From an uncultured Pelagibacteraceae bacterium (lineage in GTDB: Bacteria; Pseudomonadota; Alphaproteobacteria; Pelagibacterales; Pelagibacteraceae): 64,000 nt of DNA. The stretch spans positions 29,554 to 93,553 of the forward strand of contig CACFVG010000001.1 in NCBI GenBank assembly GCA_902569725.1. The letters run 5' to 3'. The position numbers were made by a program, and so were the translations under genes. This document shows, in pieces, positions 26,594 through 37,014 of this stretch. The notes beneath the pieces were generated by a model. It searched no databases and was not told the DNA's origin. It saw only the letters and a list, made by a program, of their open reading frames with translations. Every line of letters begins with the position of its first letter. The first letter of the stretch is position 1.

Positions 26594-27693
26594 TTAATTA
26601 TTTCTTGTTTGGTTATTTTAATTCCATAGCCATCTAAACCAACTACTTTTTTTTTAGATCTAGTTACTAATATCATATTTTTTATATGTAAAGATTTAAT
26701 AATCTGAGCACCAATACCATAATTCTTTATTAATTTATCCTTACCTTTTTTATAAAAATCTTTACTTTTATAGTCACGTAATGTCTGAGTAACAGATTTT
26801 AAATTAGTATCTCTTATAAATATAAGAACACAATTATTGAATTTTTTGAAATGATTTAGAGTGTTGTTAAAAGAATTTGGTAAATTTTGATTTAACAAGT
26901 AATTTTGAACAACATTTGAAGAAATAACTCTAACGCGTGGTACTATTCCTTTTCTAATTTTTCCTTTTATAAGTGCAAAATGTTCAGAACCATCTAATAA
27001 ATTTTCATATATTCTTATTAAATATTTTTTTTCTTTAACTTCAATATTAGATTTTTTTTTAAGTTTAATTAACTTTTCTTTCTTTAATCTATAAGCAATA
27101 AGGTCATCAATTCTACCAATTTTTAACTTATGTTTTTTTGCAAAATTATGTAATTTTTCACCACGGGCCATAGTTCCATCTTCATCCATAATTTCACAAA
27201 TTACTGCAGAAGTATTTTTTTTAGCCAATTTAGAGATGTCAACAGATGCTTCTGTATGACCTGCCCTAACTAAGACTCCACCGTCTTTTGAAATTATAGG
27301 AAAAACATGACCAGGTGATACAATATCTTTTTTTAAAACATTTTTATTTGTGGCAACTTTAATTGTCCTTGACCTGTCTTGAGCCGATATACCAGTTGTT
27401 ACACCCTTCTTCGCTTCGATGGAAATTGTAAATGCAGTCTGATTTCTAGACTCGTTAACAGGAGACATATATGATAATCCTAATTTTTTTGCTTGAACAC
27501 TATCTAGAGTTAAACAAATCAAACCTCTTCCATATTTTGCCATAAAATTAATTTTTTTTGGATTAACATCTGATGAACAAAAAACTAAATCACCTTCGTT
27601 TTCTCTATTTTCATCATCAACTAAAATGTACATACCACCCTTTTTTGCTATTTTAATTATAGATTCTATTGAGCTAAATTTTTTATTTTTCAT
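26590..27693 (-). CDS. ribB: 3,4-dihydroxy-2-butanone-4-phosphate synthase fused to a degenerate GTP cyclohydrolase II-like domain (RibBX type)
   Basis: DDENRENEGDLVFCSSDV, GHVFPIISKDGGVLVRAGHTEASVD; C-half lacks the RibA Cys cluster. Confidence 0.9.
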   Translation of the reverse strand: MKNKKFSSIESIIKIAKKGGMYILVDDENRENEGDLVFCSSDVNPKKINFMAKYGRGLICLTLDSVQAKKLGLSYMSPVNESRNQTAFTISIEAKKGVTTGISAQDRSRTIKVATNKNVLKKDIVSPGHVFPIISKDGGVLVRAGHTEASVDISKLAKKNTSAVICEIMDEDGTMARGEKLHNFAKKHKLKIGRIDDLIAYRLKKEKLIKLKKKSNIEVKEKKYLIRIYENLLDGSEHFALIKGKIRKGIVPRVRVISSNVVQNYLLNQNLPNSFNNTLNHFKKFNNCVLIFIRDTNLKSVTQTLRDYKSKDFYKKGKDKLIKNYGIGAQIIKSLHIKNMILVTRSKKKVVGLDGYGIKITKQEIIK

Positions 27694-28273
27694 TAAAATA
27701 TTTTTTTACATATTTTGATAAAATATCAATTTCGATATTTACCAAACTATTCATTTTTAATTTAGATAGATTTGTTAATTTATATGTATGAGGGATTATC
27801 CATACTTCAAAACCATTTTTAGTAATTTTGGAAATTGTTAAAGATACACCGTTAATTAAAATAGATGCTTTTTCAATTAAGTTTTTTTTTTGTTTACTAT
27901 TTGCTGAAAATTCCATCTGATAGGATTTATCAATTAATTTAATTTTTTTAACTTTCGAAACATAATCTACATGACCTTGGCATATATGACCTGATATATT
28001 TTGACCCTTTTTAAGTGGAAGTTCTAAATTAACATTATCTCCCTTGGTAATTTTTTTAAATTTACTTCTATTAAGGGTTTCACTTGATAAGTAAAATTCT
28101 AAAATATTATTTTTCTTTGATATTAGAGTTAAGCAAACACCGTCACATGAAATAGAAATACCTAAGTCTTTAGATCTTACTGGGAGACTTGATTTAACAA
28201 ATAAATTAATACCTTTTTTTCTTTTAGATAATTTATATACTTTTCCTTGGTTAAATATAATTCCATTAAACAT
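27683..28273 (-). CDS. ribE: Riboflavin synthase alpha chain
   Basis: MFNGIIFNQGKV, SISCDGVCLTLISK, GHICQGHVDYV, ILINGVSLTIS. Confidence 0.93.
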   Translation of the reverse strand: MFNGIIFNQGKVYKLSKRKKGINLFVKSSLPVRSKDLGISISCDGVCLTLISKKNNILEFYLSSETLNRSKFKKITKGDNVNLELPLKKGQNISGHICQGHVDYVSKVKKIKLIDKSYQMEFSANSKQKKNLIEKASILINGVSLTISKITKNGFEVWIIPHTYKLTNLSKLKMNSLVNIEIDILSKYVKKYFNEK

Positions 28274-28274
28274 T

Positions 28275-29378
28275 TTAATAATACCTTATTATTTTATCAC
28301 CATCTAAAAAAGTTTCGATATTTTCTTTCCTTTTAAAAAAATTAATTTTTTTTTTGAAATTTGAAAATTTGTTTTTTCCTAAATTTCCTAATTTATTTTT
28401 ACTTTTAAATAAATAAAATTCATTTATCAATTTGTCTTTTAAAACACTTTTAGTCAATGCCTTTCCACCTTCAATTATAATTGATCCAATTCCAAATCTA
28501 TAAGCTTTTAAAAAAACTTTCTTTAAGTCAATATTATTGTTGGTATCTAGGTTTGTATAACTGAGTCTGATACCTCTTAATTTGAAATATCTTAATTTTT
28601 TTTTATCTTTGGTTGAATGAAAGATAATAGTGTTTTTTTTGTTTTTATCAGTGATTACAGGTGACTTTTTATTAATTTTTAAATTTTTATCAATAATCAA
28701 TCTTTTTGGAGAAAATTTTTCTAAACCATTAATTCTACAAGATAATTTTGAATTATCAGAATTAGCAGTTTTAGATGAAATTAAAATTGAGTCAAAATTA
28801 TACCTTAGAATATGTGATACATCTCTTGAATGCTGGTTGGTTATAAATTTATTATTTGTTGACATATAATAATCGCTCGAACAAGCTATTTTAGCAGCAA
28901 TAAAAGGTTTTTTGTTATTTTTGTGTTTAAAATAATTTTTATAAATTTTTTTACTTTCAGATTTTAATAATCCTTTTTTAACTTTAATTTTATTTGAGAT
29001 TAAAAGTGAGTATGCTTTGTTAGAGGTTCTTTTGTCTATATCGTTAGATGAATAAATTACTCTTTTAATTTTTGATTTAACAATTTCATTTGTACATGGT
29101 GGAGTCTTTCCATAATGAGTACATGGTTCCATTGTAATATAAATTGAAGAATCTTTAAGTTCATTCATTTTACATTTATTTATAGCGACAGTTTCTGCAT
29201 GTGGTCTTCCACTAAATCCTGTTTGACCAAAAGATATAATTTTTTTATTTTTTACTATTACGCATCCAACAGATGGATTTAATCCAGTTAAACCAATTCT
29301 TTCTTTAGCTAAATTCATGGCAATACCCATGAAATACTTATCTAAATTGTTTGATTTAACTTTTTTTGAAGACATCAA
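28275..29378 (-). CDS. ribD: Bifunctional riboflavin biosynthesis deaminase/reductase RibD
   Basis: [48 protein letters not shown]. Confidence 0.94.
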   Translation of the reverse strand: MMSSKKVKSNNLDKYFMGIAMNLAKERIGLTGLNPSVGCVIVKNKKIISFGQTGFSGRPHAETVAINKCKMNELKDSSIYITMEPCTHYGKTPPCTNEIVKSKIKRVIYSSNDIDKRTSNKAYSLLISNKIKVKKGLLKSESKKIYKNYFKHKNNKKPFIAAKIACSSDYYMSTNNKFITNQHSRDVSHILRYNFDSILISSKTANSDNSKLSCRINGLEKFSPKRLIIDKNLKINKKSPVITDKNKKNTIIFHSTKDKKKLRYFKLRGIRLSYTNLDTNNNIDLKKVFLKAYRFGIGSIIIEGGKALTKSVLKDKLINEFYLFKSKNKLGNLGKNKFSNFKKKINFFKRKENIETFLDGDKIIRYY

Positions 29379-29814
29379 TTTTATCTACGAATTGAATAAA
29401 ATCTTTTTCTTCTCTAAAATTTCGATAAACTGATGCAAATCTAACGTAGGCTACAGGATCTAAATTTTTTAAACCATCCATAACCATTGTGCCGATAGTA
29501 TTTGAAGCTATTTCACTTTGACCCAATTCCTCTAATGATCGAGATATATTTGTTATAAATTTTTCAACTGTATCAGTATCTATTGGTCTTTTCTTAAGTG
29601 CAATGTATATAGATTTCGACAATTTTTCTCTATCAAAAGGTGATTTTCTTCCATTTTTTTTAACCACCATCATTTCTCTAAATTGAACTCTTTCAAAGGT
29701 AGTAAATCTTTCGCCACAAACACATAATCTTCTTCTTCTAATTGCTGTGCCGTCTTCAGTAGGTCTTGAGTCTACAACTGAAGTTTCTCCTTTTTTGCAT
29801 ATTGGGCAAATCAT
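29356..29814 (-). CDS. nrdR: Transcriptional repressor NrdR
   Basis: [41 protein letters not shown] zinc ribbon plus ATP-cone. Confidence 0.97.
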   Translation of the reverse strand: MICPICKKGETSVVDSRPTEDGTAIRRRRLCVCGERFTTFERVQFREMMVVKKNGRKSPFDREKLSKSIYIALKKRPIDTDTVEKFITNISRSLEELGQSEIASNTIGTMVMDGLKNLDPVAYVRFASVYRNFREEKDFIQFVDKIDVFKKS

Positions 29815-31124
29815 TTTCTTAAATTCTTATATATTGGAAATGATGAACAAAGTGAAACAACTTCTTTTCTAACTACATCTTCAACTTTACTGTTATCATC
29901 TGGGTTTTTGGACAATCCATCAATTACTTTTGTTATTAGCCTCCCTACTAATTCAAATTCCTTTAATCCAAAACCTCTTGTTGTAGCTGCTTGAGATCCA
30001 AGTCTAATACCAGATGTAATCATTGGACTTTCTGAATCAAAGGGAATGCCATTTTTATTACATGTTATATTTGCTCTAGATAAACTTTCTGCAGCTAGAT
30101 TTCCTTTAACATTAAAAGGTCTTAAATCTACTAACATTAAATGAGTATCTGTACCTCCAGAATAAATTTTAAAACCATTATTTTTTAAAGTTTCAGATAA
30201 AATTTTTGCATTAGCTAACACTGATTTTATATAATCCTTAAACTCAGGCCTTAGTGCTTCTAGGAAACCTGCAGCTTTTGCTGCAATAATATGCATTAAA
30301 GGTCCGCCTTGGTAACCAGGAAAAACTGCAGTATTAATTTTTTTAGCTATATCTTCATGATTTGTTAAAATAATACCACCTCTTGCACTTCTAAAAACTT
30401 TATGTGTAGTTGAAGTTACAACATGTGCATATTCGCATGGATTAGGATAGCCCTTTCCAGCAACTAAACCTGAAAAATGGGCCATATCGACCATAAGATA
30501 TGCTCCGACTTTGTCAGATATTTCTCTAAATCTTTTAAAATCTATAACTCTTGAATATGCACTTCCACCAGCTATTATAAGCTTAGGTTTATACTCTAAT
30601 GCTAATTTTTCAACATGATCATAATCAATAAGTTCAGATTCTTTATCAACATCATAACCTATAGGATTAAACCATTTTCCTGACATTGATATTTTTAATC
30701 CATGAGTTATATGACCACCAGAATTTAAACTCATACCCATAAAAGTATCACCAGGTTTAAGTAGGGCTAAAAATGTAGCACCATTGGCTTGAGCTCCTGA
30801 ATGAGGTTGTGAATTTGCAAACTTACAATTAAATAATTTTTTTAATCTTTCATTGGCTAGATTTTCTGCAACATCAACGTGTTCACATCCATTATAGTAT
30901 CTTTTGCCAGAATAACCTTCGGCATATTTATTTGTTAATACAGAACCTTGAGCTTCTAATACAGCCTGAGAAACAATATTCTCAGAAGCAATTAATTCAA
31001 TATGCTCTTGCTGTCTTTGCAACTCATCGTTAATAGCTTTATACAAATCTGGATCAGTTTTTGATAAACTATCTTCGAAAAAACTTTTATATTGGTCATT
31101 TAAATATTTACTCTCACTAGACAT
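29811..31124 (-). CDS. glyA: Serine hydroxymethyltransferase
   Basis: [58 protein letters not shown]. Confidence 0.98.
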   Translation of the reverse strand: MSSESKYLNDQYKSFFEDSLSKTDPDLYKAINDELQRQQEHIELIASENIVSQAVLEAQGSVLTNKYAEGYSGKRYYNGCEHVDVAENLANERLKKLFNCKFANSQPHSGAQANGATFLALLKPGDTFMGMSLNSGGHITHGLKISMSGKWFNPIGYDVDKESELIDYDHVEKLALEYKPKLIIAGGSAYSRVIDFKRFREISDKVGAYLMVDMAHFSGLVAGKGYPNPCEYAHVVTSTTHKVFRSARGGIILTNHEDIAKKINTAVFPGYQGGPLMHIIAAKAAGFLEALRPEFKDYIKSVLANAKILSETLKNNGFKIYSGGTDTHLMLVDLRPFNVKGNLAAESLSRANITCNKNGIPFDSESPMITSGIRLGSQAATTRGFGLKEFELVGRLITKVIDGLSKNPDDNSKVEDVVRKEVVSLCSSFPIYKNLRK

Positions 31125-31126
31125 AA

Positions 31127-31546
31127 TTAAATTTTTCTAACTCTTCTTAAGTGTCTTCCGCCTTCAAATTTTGTACTTAAAAAAATTTTTATTAGACTGA
31201 TAGCTTTATTTTTATTAATCAATCTTTCTCCCAATGTAATGATGTTTGCATTATTATGCAATCGAGATAATTTAGTATTTTTCTTGCTGTAGCATAGAGC
31301 TGCCCTCGCATTCTTGGTTCGATTTGCTGCCATAGACATACCCATACCAGACCCACATACAAGAATACCAAAATTTAGTTTATTGGAGGCGACTTTTTTC
31401 GATAACTTTTTAGCAAAGATTGGATAATCAACAGATCGATCTGTTTTTGGACCTAAATCAATAACTTTATTTGATTTTGATAATTTTAAAACAATATATT
31501 TTTTTAAATTAAACCCAGCGTGATCTGATGCAATAAAAATTTTCAA
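31127..31546 (-). CDS. rpiB: Ribose-5-phosphate isomerase B
   Basis: [52 protein letters not shown]. Confidence 0.95.
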   Translation of the reverse strand: MKIFIASDHAGFNLKKYIVLKLSKSNKVIDLGPKTDRSVDYPIFAKKLSKKVASNKLNFGILVCGSGMGMSMAANRTKNARAALCYSKKNTKLSRLHNNANIITLGERLINKNKAISLIKIFLSTKFEGGRHLRRVRKI

Positions 31547-31567
31547 TATTGCTATTATAAACTAAAT

Positions 31568-32191
31568 TTAGTTAAATTTGTAGTCCAAAACACAAGCTAC
31601 TAAATGAACTCTATTTTCTTCACCTCCATTAAAAGCATTGTGGTATTTAAGATTATTTGTAACCCAAACTGAACCATCTGCTGGCATGTGGTGAGCTCTT
31701 TTATCTATTACCATTATTGCTCCTGGATTTGTATATATTGGGATATGTAGTCTTGGCTCTGGATCTCTGTGCCAGCTTAAAGTTGACCTAGGTTCTTTTA
31801 ATAAAAGTCTAACTCTACCTAATTTATATTTTTTAGATAATTGTTCATAAACTTCTTTGAAGTAAGTATGTTCAAAATCTTTAACAAACTCTGTATATTT
31901 ACTCTCGTCGATCTTTACATCTCTTGATACTTCAACACCAGTCGAGTCGGGTTTTGTCCAATAGACACCTCTTACTTTGCTCCCTTTAATAGAATCAGGA
32001 TCGCCTGGTATTTGATTTAAAGAAATAGCTGCAAAATGCGGAATTCCTAGGCTTGTATCAAAGCCTTTTATTTTTAAAACTTCATTGCATGCGTTTCTGA
32101 GTTTATCTACATCGAAATTAATATCTTGCTTTTGAAAATCGCCTGATAATTTAGCAGATTTTATTTCAGTTAGTGATGTAACGTTATTCAT
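31568..32191 (-). CDS. Aspartyl/asparaginyl beta-hydroxylase-like oxygenase
   Basis: LSWHRDPEPRLHIPIYTNPGAIMVIDKRAHHMPADGSVWVTNNLKYHNAFNGGEENRVHLVACVLD. Confidence 0.75.
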   Translation of the reverse strand: MNNVTSLTEIKSAKLSGDFQKQDINFDVDKLRNACNEVLKIKGFDTSLGIPHFAAISLNQIPGDPDSIKGSKVRGVYWTKPDSTGVEVSRDVKIDESKYTEFVKDFEHTYFKEVYEQLSKKYKLGRVRLLLKEPRSTLSWHRDPEPRLHIPIYTNPGAIMVIDKRAHHMPADGSVWVTNNLKYHNAFNGGEENRVHLVACVLDYKFN

Positions 32192-32256
32192 ATGCTTAAA
32201 TAAGTACTTTATTTATAATTATAATACATATAACTTTTGTCGCATATAAAAATTTA

Positions 32257-33255
32257 TTGAGAATGATTATCACAGGAAAATATCCCAATTTGAGACTTAG
32301 AAGAAACAGAAACTCAGATTGGTCACGAAGATTGGTTAGAGAAAACACTTTATCTGTTAATGATTTGATTCTTCCAATATTCCTTGTCGAAGGTAAAAAT
32401 AAAAAACAATCTATTAAATCAATGCCTGAAATATATAGATACAGTATTGATAGACTTTCAGAGGTTGTGGATAAAGCTGTATCAAACAGAATTCCTATGG
32501 TCGCACTATTTCCTTATACTAACTCAAAATTAAAAAACAATAATGGAACAGAATCGCTAAATGAAGATAATTTAGTTTGTAGAGCTATTCAATATATTAA
32601 AAAAAAATATAAAAACTCAATTGGTATTATGTGTGATGTGGCTCTTGATCCTTATACATCTCACGGTCATGATGGATTGTTACATAAAGGTAAAATATTA
32701 AATGATGAAACTGTTGAAATTTTAGTTAAACAATCTTTACTTCAGGCACAAATGGGTTGTGATGTGATTTCACCATCAGATATGATGGATGGAAGGATTG
32801 GGGAAATAAGAAAAAGTTTAGATAAAAATAAATTTAAAAATGTTCAAATATTATCTTATGCAGTAAAATTTGCTTCAAGTTTTTATGGTCCTTTTAGAAA
32901 TGCAGTAGGATCCAATAGTTTGCTTAAAGGAGATAAAAAAACCTACCAAATGGATTATAGTAATAATTTAGAATCTTTAAGAGAAGTAGCATTAGATATA
33001 AAAGAAGGTGCAGATATGGTGATGGTAAAACCTGGAATGCCCTATCTGGATATTATTAGAATGGTAAAAGATAATTTTAAAATTCCAGTTTTGGCATATC
33101 AAGTTTCTGGAGAGTATAGTCTAATTTGTAACGGAATAAACAAAGGTATAGTCGATAAAAGTACTATAATTGAAATATTAACTGGATTTAAAAGAGCTGG
33201 TGCTAATGCAGTAGTAACATACTTTGCAAATAAAATTGCAAAAAATCTAAAATAA
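32257..33255 (+). CDS. hemB: Delta-aminolevulinic acid dehydratase (porphobilinogen synthase)
   Basis: LILPIFLVEGKNKKQSIKSMPEIYRYSID; CDVALDPYTSHGHDGLL; MVKPGMPYLDIIR. Confidence 0.96.
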   Translation: MRMIITGKYPNLRLRRNRNSDWSRRLVRENTLSVNDLILPIFLVEGKNKKQSIKSMPEIYRYSIDRLSEVVDKAVSNRIPMVALFPYTNSKLKNNNGTESLNEDNLVCRAIQYIKKKYKNSIGIMCDVALDPYTSHGHDGLLHKGKILNDETVEILVKQSLLQAQMGCDVISPSDMMDGRIGEIRKSLDKNKFKNVQILSYAVKFASSFYGPFRNAVGSNSLLKGDKKTYQMDYSNNLESLREVALDIKEGADMVMVKPGMPYLDIIRMVKDNFKIPVLAYQVSGEYSLICNGINKGIVDKSTIIEILTGFKRAGANAVVTYFANKIAKNLK

Positions 33256-33260
33256 CAAAA

Positions 33261-33944
33261 TTATTCTTTTATTGAATTCAAAAACTCAATTCTAGATTTT
33301 GGATGAGGCATATTGTTTGGCTTTAATATAGACTTGTCTAAATAATCACTAACTAACTTCAAACCTTTAAATATTTGATTAAAATCGGTAACTTCATTAT
33401 TTTTCTCAACTAGGAAATTTGGTATATATTTTTTTTCATTGTTGCTTGAAACAAAGTAAAATTTTTTATCATCAATAAACTCTTTATTAACGATATTTTT
33501 TAACTCAAGGTCGTAACCTATTAATTTTAATAACTCTAATTCCCAGAAGATTAATTTATTAATCCAATTTTTATCTTCTAAAAAATTATAAAAATTTTCT
33601 ATAAGTTTAAATATTTTTACGTTAACTTGATTATCTACTGTTAACAATTTGATTAAACTCATAGAAGATACTATGCATGAAAGTTTCTTTTTATCTTCAA
33701 AAAATAAAGGTGTTAAAATTCTTTCAATTTCTACATTTAAATAACCTAACTTATTTTCATTCTTAAAATTGTAATTAATATGAAACTTATTTCCTATTTG
33801 TAGATAATTTTTAATTTTTTTTGATGTTGCTCCATAGATCACTCCAGAAATTTTTCCATAATTTTCAGTAAAAAATTCAGCAATTACAGAATTTTCTCCA
33901 AATTTAATTTTAGACAATAAATATCCACAATCAGACCAAATCAT
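33261..33944 (-). CDS. recO: DNA repair protein RecO
   Basis: GYLLSKIKFGENSVIAEFFTENYGKISGVIYGA; position next to rnc. Confidence 0.85.
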   Translation of the reverse strand: MIWSDCGYLLSKIKFGENSVIAEFFTENYGKISGVIYGATSKKIKNYLQIGNKFHINYNFKNENKLGYLNVEIERILTPLFFEDKKKLSCIVSSMSLIKLLTVDNQVNVKIFKLIENFYNFLEDKNWINKLIFWELELLKLIGYDLELKNIVNKEFIDDKKFYFVSSNNEKKYIPNFLVEKNNEVTDFNQIFKGLKLVSDYLDKSILKPNNMPHPKSRIEFLNSIKE

Positions 33945-34600
33945 TTTATGTTATCTAATAATTTTTTTGCAGCGTTTTGTTCAGCTTTTTTTTTTGAATC
34001 ACCTGAACCTTCATATAGCTTTGTATCTTTTAATCTTACTGATATTAAAAATTTGGGTTTATGTCTAGGTCCTGAACTTGATACAAGTTTATAAATTGGT
34101 AGAGATTTAAATTTCTTTAATGAATATTCTTGAAGCTTAGTTTTAGAATCAATTATAGTTTCTTCTGACAAGTTGATAAAATTTTTCCACATATTTAAAA
34201 TAAATTTTTCAGAAATCTCAAAACCTTTATCATAATAGATGGCACCAATTAGAGCTTCAATTGAGTCTGCAATTATTTTATTTTCTACTTTAGTGTTTGA
34301 GCTTTTGTTACCAAGTAATATAAATTTTTCCAAACCTATAAACTTGGCAACTTCTAAACATTTATTTTTATTTACTAATGAAGCTAATTTTTTATCTAGT
34401 ATTCCTTCTTTTTTATCTGGGTATAATTCTATCAGTTTTTTTGAAATTACAAATCCTAATATTCTATCACCCAAAAATTCCAATTTTTCATAATTATTAT
34501 ATGGATCATAACTTTTATGTGTTATTGATTTTTTCAGATAATTTAAATCTTTAAATTTAATGTTTATTTTTTTTTGTAAAATATTAAGCTTATCACTCAT
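33941..34600 (-). CDS. rnc: Ribonuclease III
   Basis: NYEKLEFLGDRILGFVISKKL, DSIEALIGAIYYDKGF, C-term dsRBD KKKAEQNAAKKLL. Confidence 0.95.
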   Translation of the reverse strand: MSDKLNILQKKINIKFKDLNYLKKSITHKSYDPYNNYEKLEFLGDRILGFVISKKLIELYPDKKEGILDKKLASLVNKNKCLEVAKFIGLEKFILLGNKSSNTKVENKIIADSIEALIGAIYYDKGFEISEKFILNMWKNFINLSEETIIDSKTKLQEYSLKKFKSLPIYKLVSSSGPRHKPKFLISVRLKDTKLYEGSGDSKKKAEQNAAKKLLDNIK

Positions 34601-35334
34601 TAATTAATTTTTTTAAAAAATCTATTAAATCGAATTATTTCTTTCCATTTCCAAAATTTAAATATGCTTCCTATTCTATAGTCTGATGAAAAAAATAAAA
34701 ATTGTGCTTTTCCAATTAAATTATCTTGATGAACATAGCCAACAGCAGATAAAAATCTACTATCTTTAGAGCAATCTCTATTGTCACCAAGGAAAAAATA
34801 ATGATTTTCTGGAACTAAAAATTTGTCTGAATTTTGAAAACTTATGTCAGATCTATATGCTGCCTTAAAAACTTTTCCATTAGGTAGTTTTTCTTTAAAA
34901 AGATTTACTTTAATTTTTTCATTTCCACAAAAAATATAACCATTTGATTTAATTGAGGTTTTAAATATTTGGTTATTATTAATATATAAATCACCATCTA
35001 TGAATTGTATTTCATCACCTGGTAAGCCAATTAATCTTTTAATATAATCTGTTCTATTATCTGCTGGAGTTTTAAATACAACAACATCACCCATTTTTGG
35101 TTTTGAAGATAAAATTCTTCCATTGAAAATATTTGGACTAAATGGAAAAGAATGCCTACTATAACCGTAAGAATATTTGGTTACAAAAAGTCTGTCACCA
35201 ACTAGTAAATTTGGTTCCATTGACGAGGATGGTATATAAAAAGGTTGTAATAATAAAGATCTAATTATTATGGCAATTATCAAAGCATAAAATAATGTTT
35301 TAAAATTATCAATTATTGAGCTTTTATTAATCAT
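34600..35334 (-). CDS. lepB: Signal peptidase I
   Basis: QPFYIPSSSMEPNLLVGDRLFVTKYSYG, DYIKRLIGLPGDEI, FLGDNRDCSKDSR. Confidence 0.96.
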   Translation of the reverse strand: MINKSSIIDNFKTLFYALIIAIIIRSLLLQPFYIPSSSMEPNLLVGDRLFVTKYSYGYSRHSFPFSPNIFNGRILSSKPKMGDVVVFKTPADNRTDYIKRLIGLPGDEIQFIDGDLYINNNQIFKTSIKSNGYIFCGNEKIKVNLFKEKLPNGKVFKAAYRSDISFQNSDKFLVPENHYFFLGDNRDCSKDSRFLSAVGYVHQDNLIGKAQFLFFSSDYRIGSIFKFWKWKEIIRFNRFFKKIN

Positions 35335-35714
35335 TTATGAATCACCGAAAAAGCAATAGAATATTTTTTTTCATCAGCTAAAGATAGGGAAATTTTAATT
35401 TTTTTAACTTTAAATTTAGAATAAATAAGTTTTTTTATCTTATTATTTAATTCGTAATGTGGTTTACCGTATTTATCATTAACAATCGAAATATCGTTAA
35501 AATTTAGACCTTTTCTAAAACCTGTTCCTATGGCTTTAGATAATGATTCTTTAGCAGCAAATCTTTTTGAAAAATAATTTGTTTTATCTTTAAATTTTTG
35601 TGATTGAGTAATTTCTTTTTTTGAGAAGATTCGTAAAATAAAATTTTTATTTTTAATTAATTTTTTTACTCTTTTATTGTCAATGATATCAACACCAACT
35701 CCAATTATTTTCAT
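35331..35714 (-). CDS. acpS: Holo-[acyl-carrier-protein] synthase
   Basis: IGVGVDIIDNKRVKK, FAAKESLSKAIGTGF, SLSLADEKKYSIAF. Confidence 0.93.
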   Translation of the reverse strand: MKIIGVGVDIIDNKRVKKLIKNKNFILRIFSKKEITQSQKFKDKTNYFSKRFAAKESLSKAIGTGFRKGLNFNDISIVNDKYGKPHYELNNKIKKLIYSKFKVKKIKISLSLADEKKYSIAFSVIHK

Positions 35715-36430
35715 TATTTTTTAATAAACATATTAATTTTTTTAATAACATTTTTTAAACCAATAGATACGGATTCTCCAATAATGAAATGTCCTATATT
35801 AAACTCTTTAATCTCCTTAATTTTTGATAAAATTTTAATTGTCTTGTAATCCATGCCATGGCCAGCATGAACTTCCATTCCTAAAGAATTTGCATATTTA
35901 GCGCATTTTTTAATTTTTCTTAATTCCTTTGTATAATTTTTTTTATTTTTAACTAAATTAGATATTTTTCCTGTATGTATTTCTATACAATTTGTATTAA
36001 TTTTTTTTGAAAATATAACATCTTTTATTATTGGGTTTATAAAAAGACACGTTCTAATTTTCTTGCTATTTAACTTGCTTACAATAAATTTGATTTTTCT
36101 ATAATATTTAATTACATTTAAACCACCTTCTGTTGTTAATTCATTTCTTTTTTCAGGTACTAGACAAACATAATTAGGATTATTCCTTATTGCAATTTTT
36201 ACCATTTTATAGTTAGAAGCTATTTCTAAATTTAGCGGAATTTTTAATTTAGATAATTTCTTAAGGTCGTTATCTTTTATATGTCTTCGATCTTCACGTA
36301 AATGTATTGTAATAGAATCAGCTCCAAGAGAAATTGCATACTTTGCAAAATTAATTGGATTTGGATGTTCACCACTTCTTACATTTCTTAATGTTGCTAT
36401 ATGATCAATATTTACTCCTAAACGTTTCAT
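35714..36430 (-). CDS. pdxJ: Pyridoxine 5'-phosphate synthase
   Basis: LGVNIDHIATLRNVRSGEHPNPINFA, ADSITIHLREDRRHI, EVHAGHGMDY, FNIGHFIIGESV. Confidence 0.96.
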   Translation of the reverse strand: MKRLGVNIDHIATLRNVRSGEHPNPINFAKYAISLGADSITIHLREDRRHIKDNDLKKLSKLKIPLNLEIASNYKMVKIAIRNNPNYVCLVPEKRNELTTEGGLNVIKYYRKIKFIVSKLNSKKIRTCLFINPIIKDVIFSKKINTNCIEIHTGKISNLVKNKKNYTKELRKIKKCAKYANSLGMEVHAGHGMDYKTIKILSKIKEIKEFNIGHFIIGESVSIGLKNVIKKINMFIKK

Positions 36431-37014
36431 TTTAGATGTCTGCTACCAGGTTTTGTTATTGGAATATTTTTTAAACTATTTGGCAATTCATTTTTTTTGA
36501 ATGTTGGTATATTTAATTTAATCTGCGATATTATTTTTTTTTTTATTTTTAAACTTTTCTTATCAGATCTATCAATTATACATGCAAAGCCAATAAGTTT
36601 TGCTTTTGATTTTCTGATTAGTTTTACACACTCTAAACTAGATTTTCCTGTAGTTATTACATCTTCGATAATAATTACCCTTGAATTTTTTTTAATCTTA
36701 AATCCTCTTCTTAATTGAAATTTACCTGATACTCTTTCACAAAAGATCGTTTCTTTTTTTAATAGTTTTCCAATCTCATATCCAATTATTATACCACCCA
36801 TTGCTGGTGATAATATTAGATCTATTTTTTTAAATTTTTTTTTAATTTTTTTACTGAGTGATAAACAAATTTTTGAAGCTAGATGCGGCTGACTTAATAA
36901 TTTAGCACATTGAATATAATTATATGAATGTAAGCCTGATGATAAAACAAAGTGTCCTTCTAATAGAGCATTAGTTCTTTTTAAAACCGCTAAAGAGTTT
37001 TTTAATGAAAGCAT
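36427..37014 (-). CDS. pyrE: Orotate phosphoribosyltransferase
   Basis: GHFVLSSGLHSYNYIQCAKLL, PAMGGIIIGYEIGKLL, VIIIEDVITTGKSSLE. Confidence 0.93.
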   Translation of the reverse strand: MLSLKNSLAVLKRTNALLEGHFVLSSGLHSYNYIQCAKLLSQPHLASKICLSLSKKIKKKFKKIDLILSPAMGGIIIGYEIGKLLKKETIFCERVSGKFQLRRGFKIKKNSRVIIIEDVITTGKSSLECVKLIRKSKAKLIGFACIIDRSDKKSLKIKKKIISQIKLNIPTFKKNELPNSLKNIPITKPGSRHLK

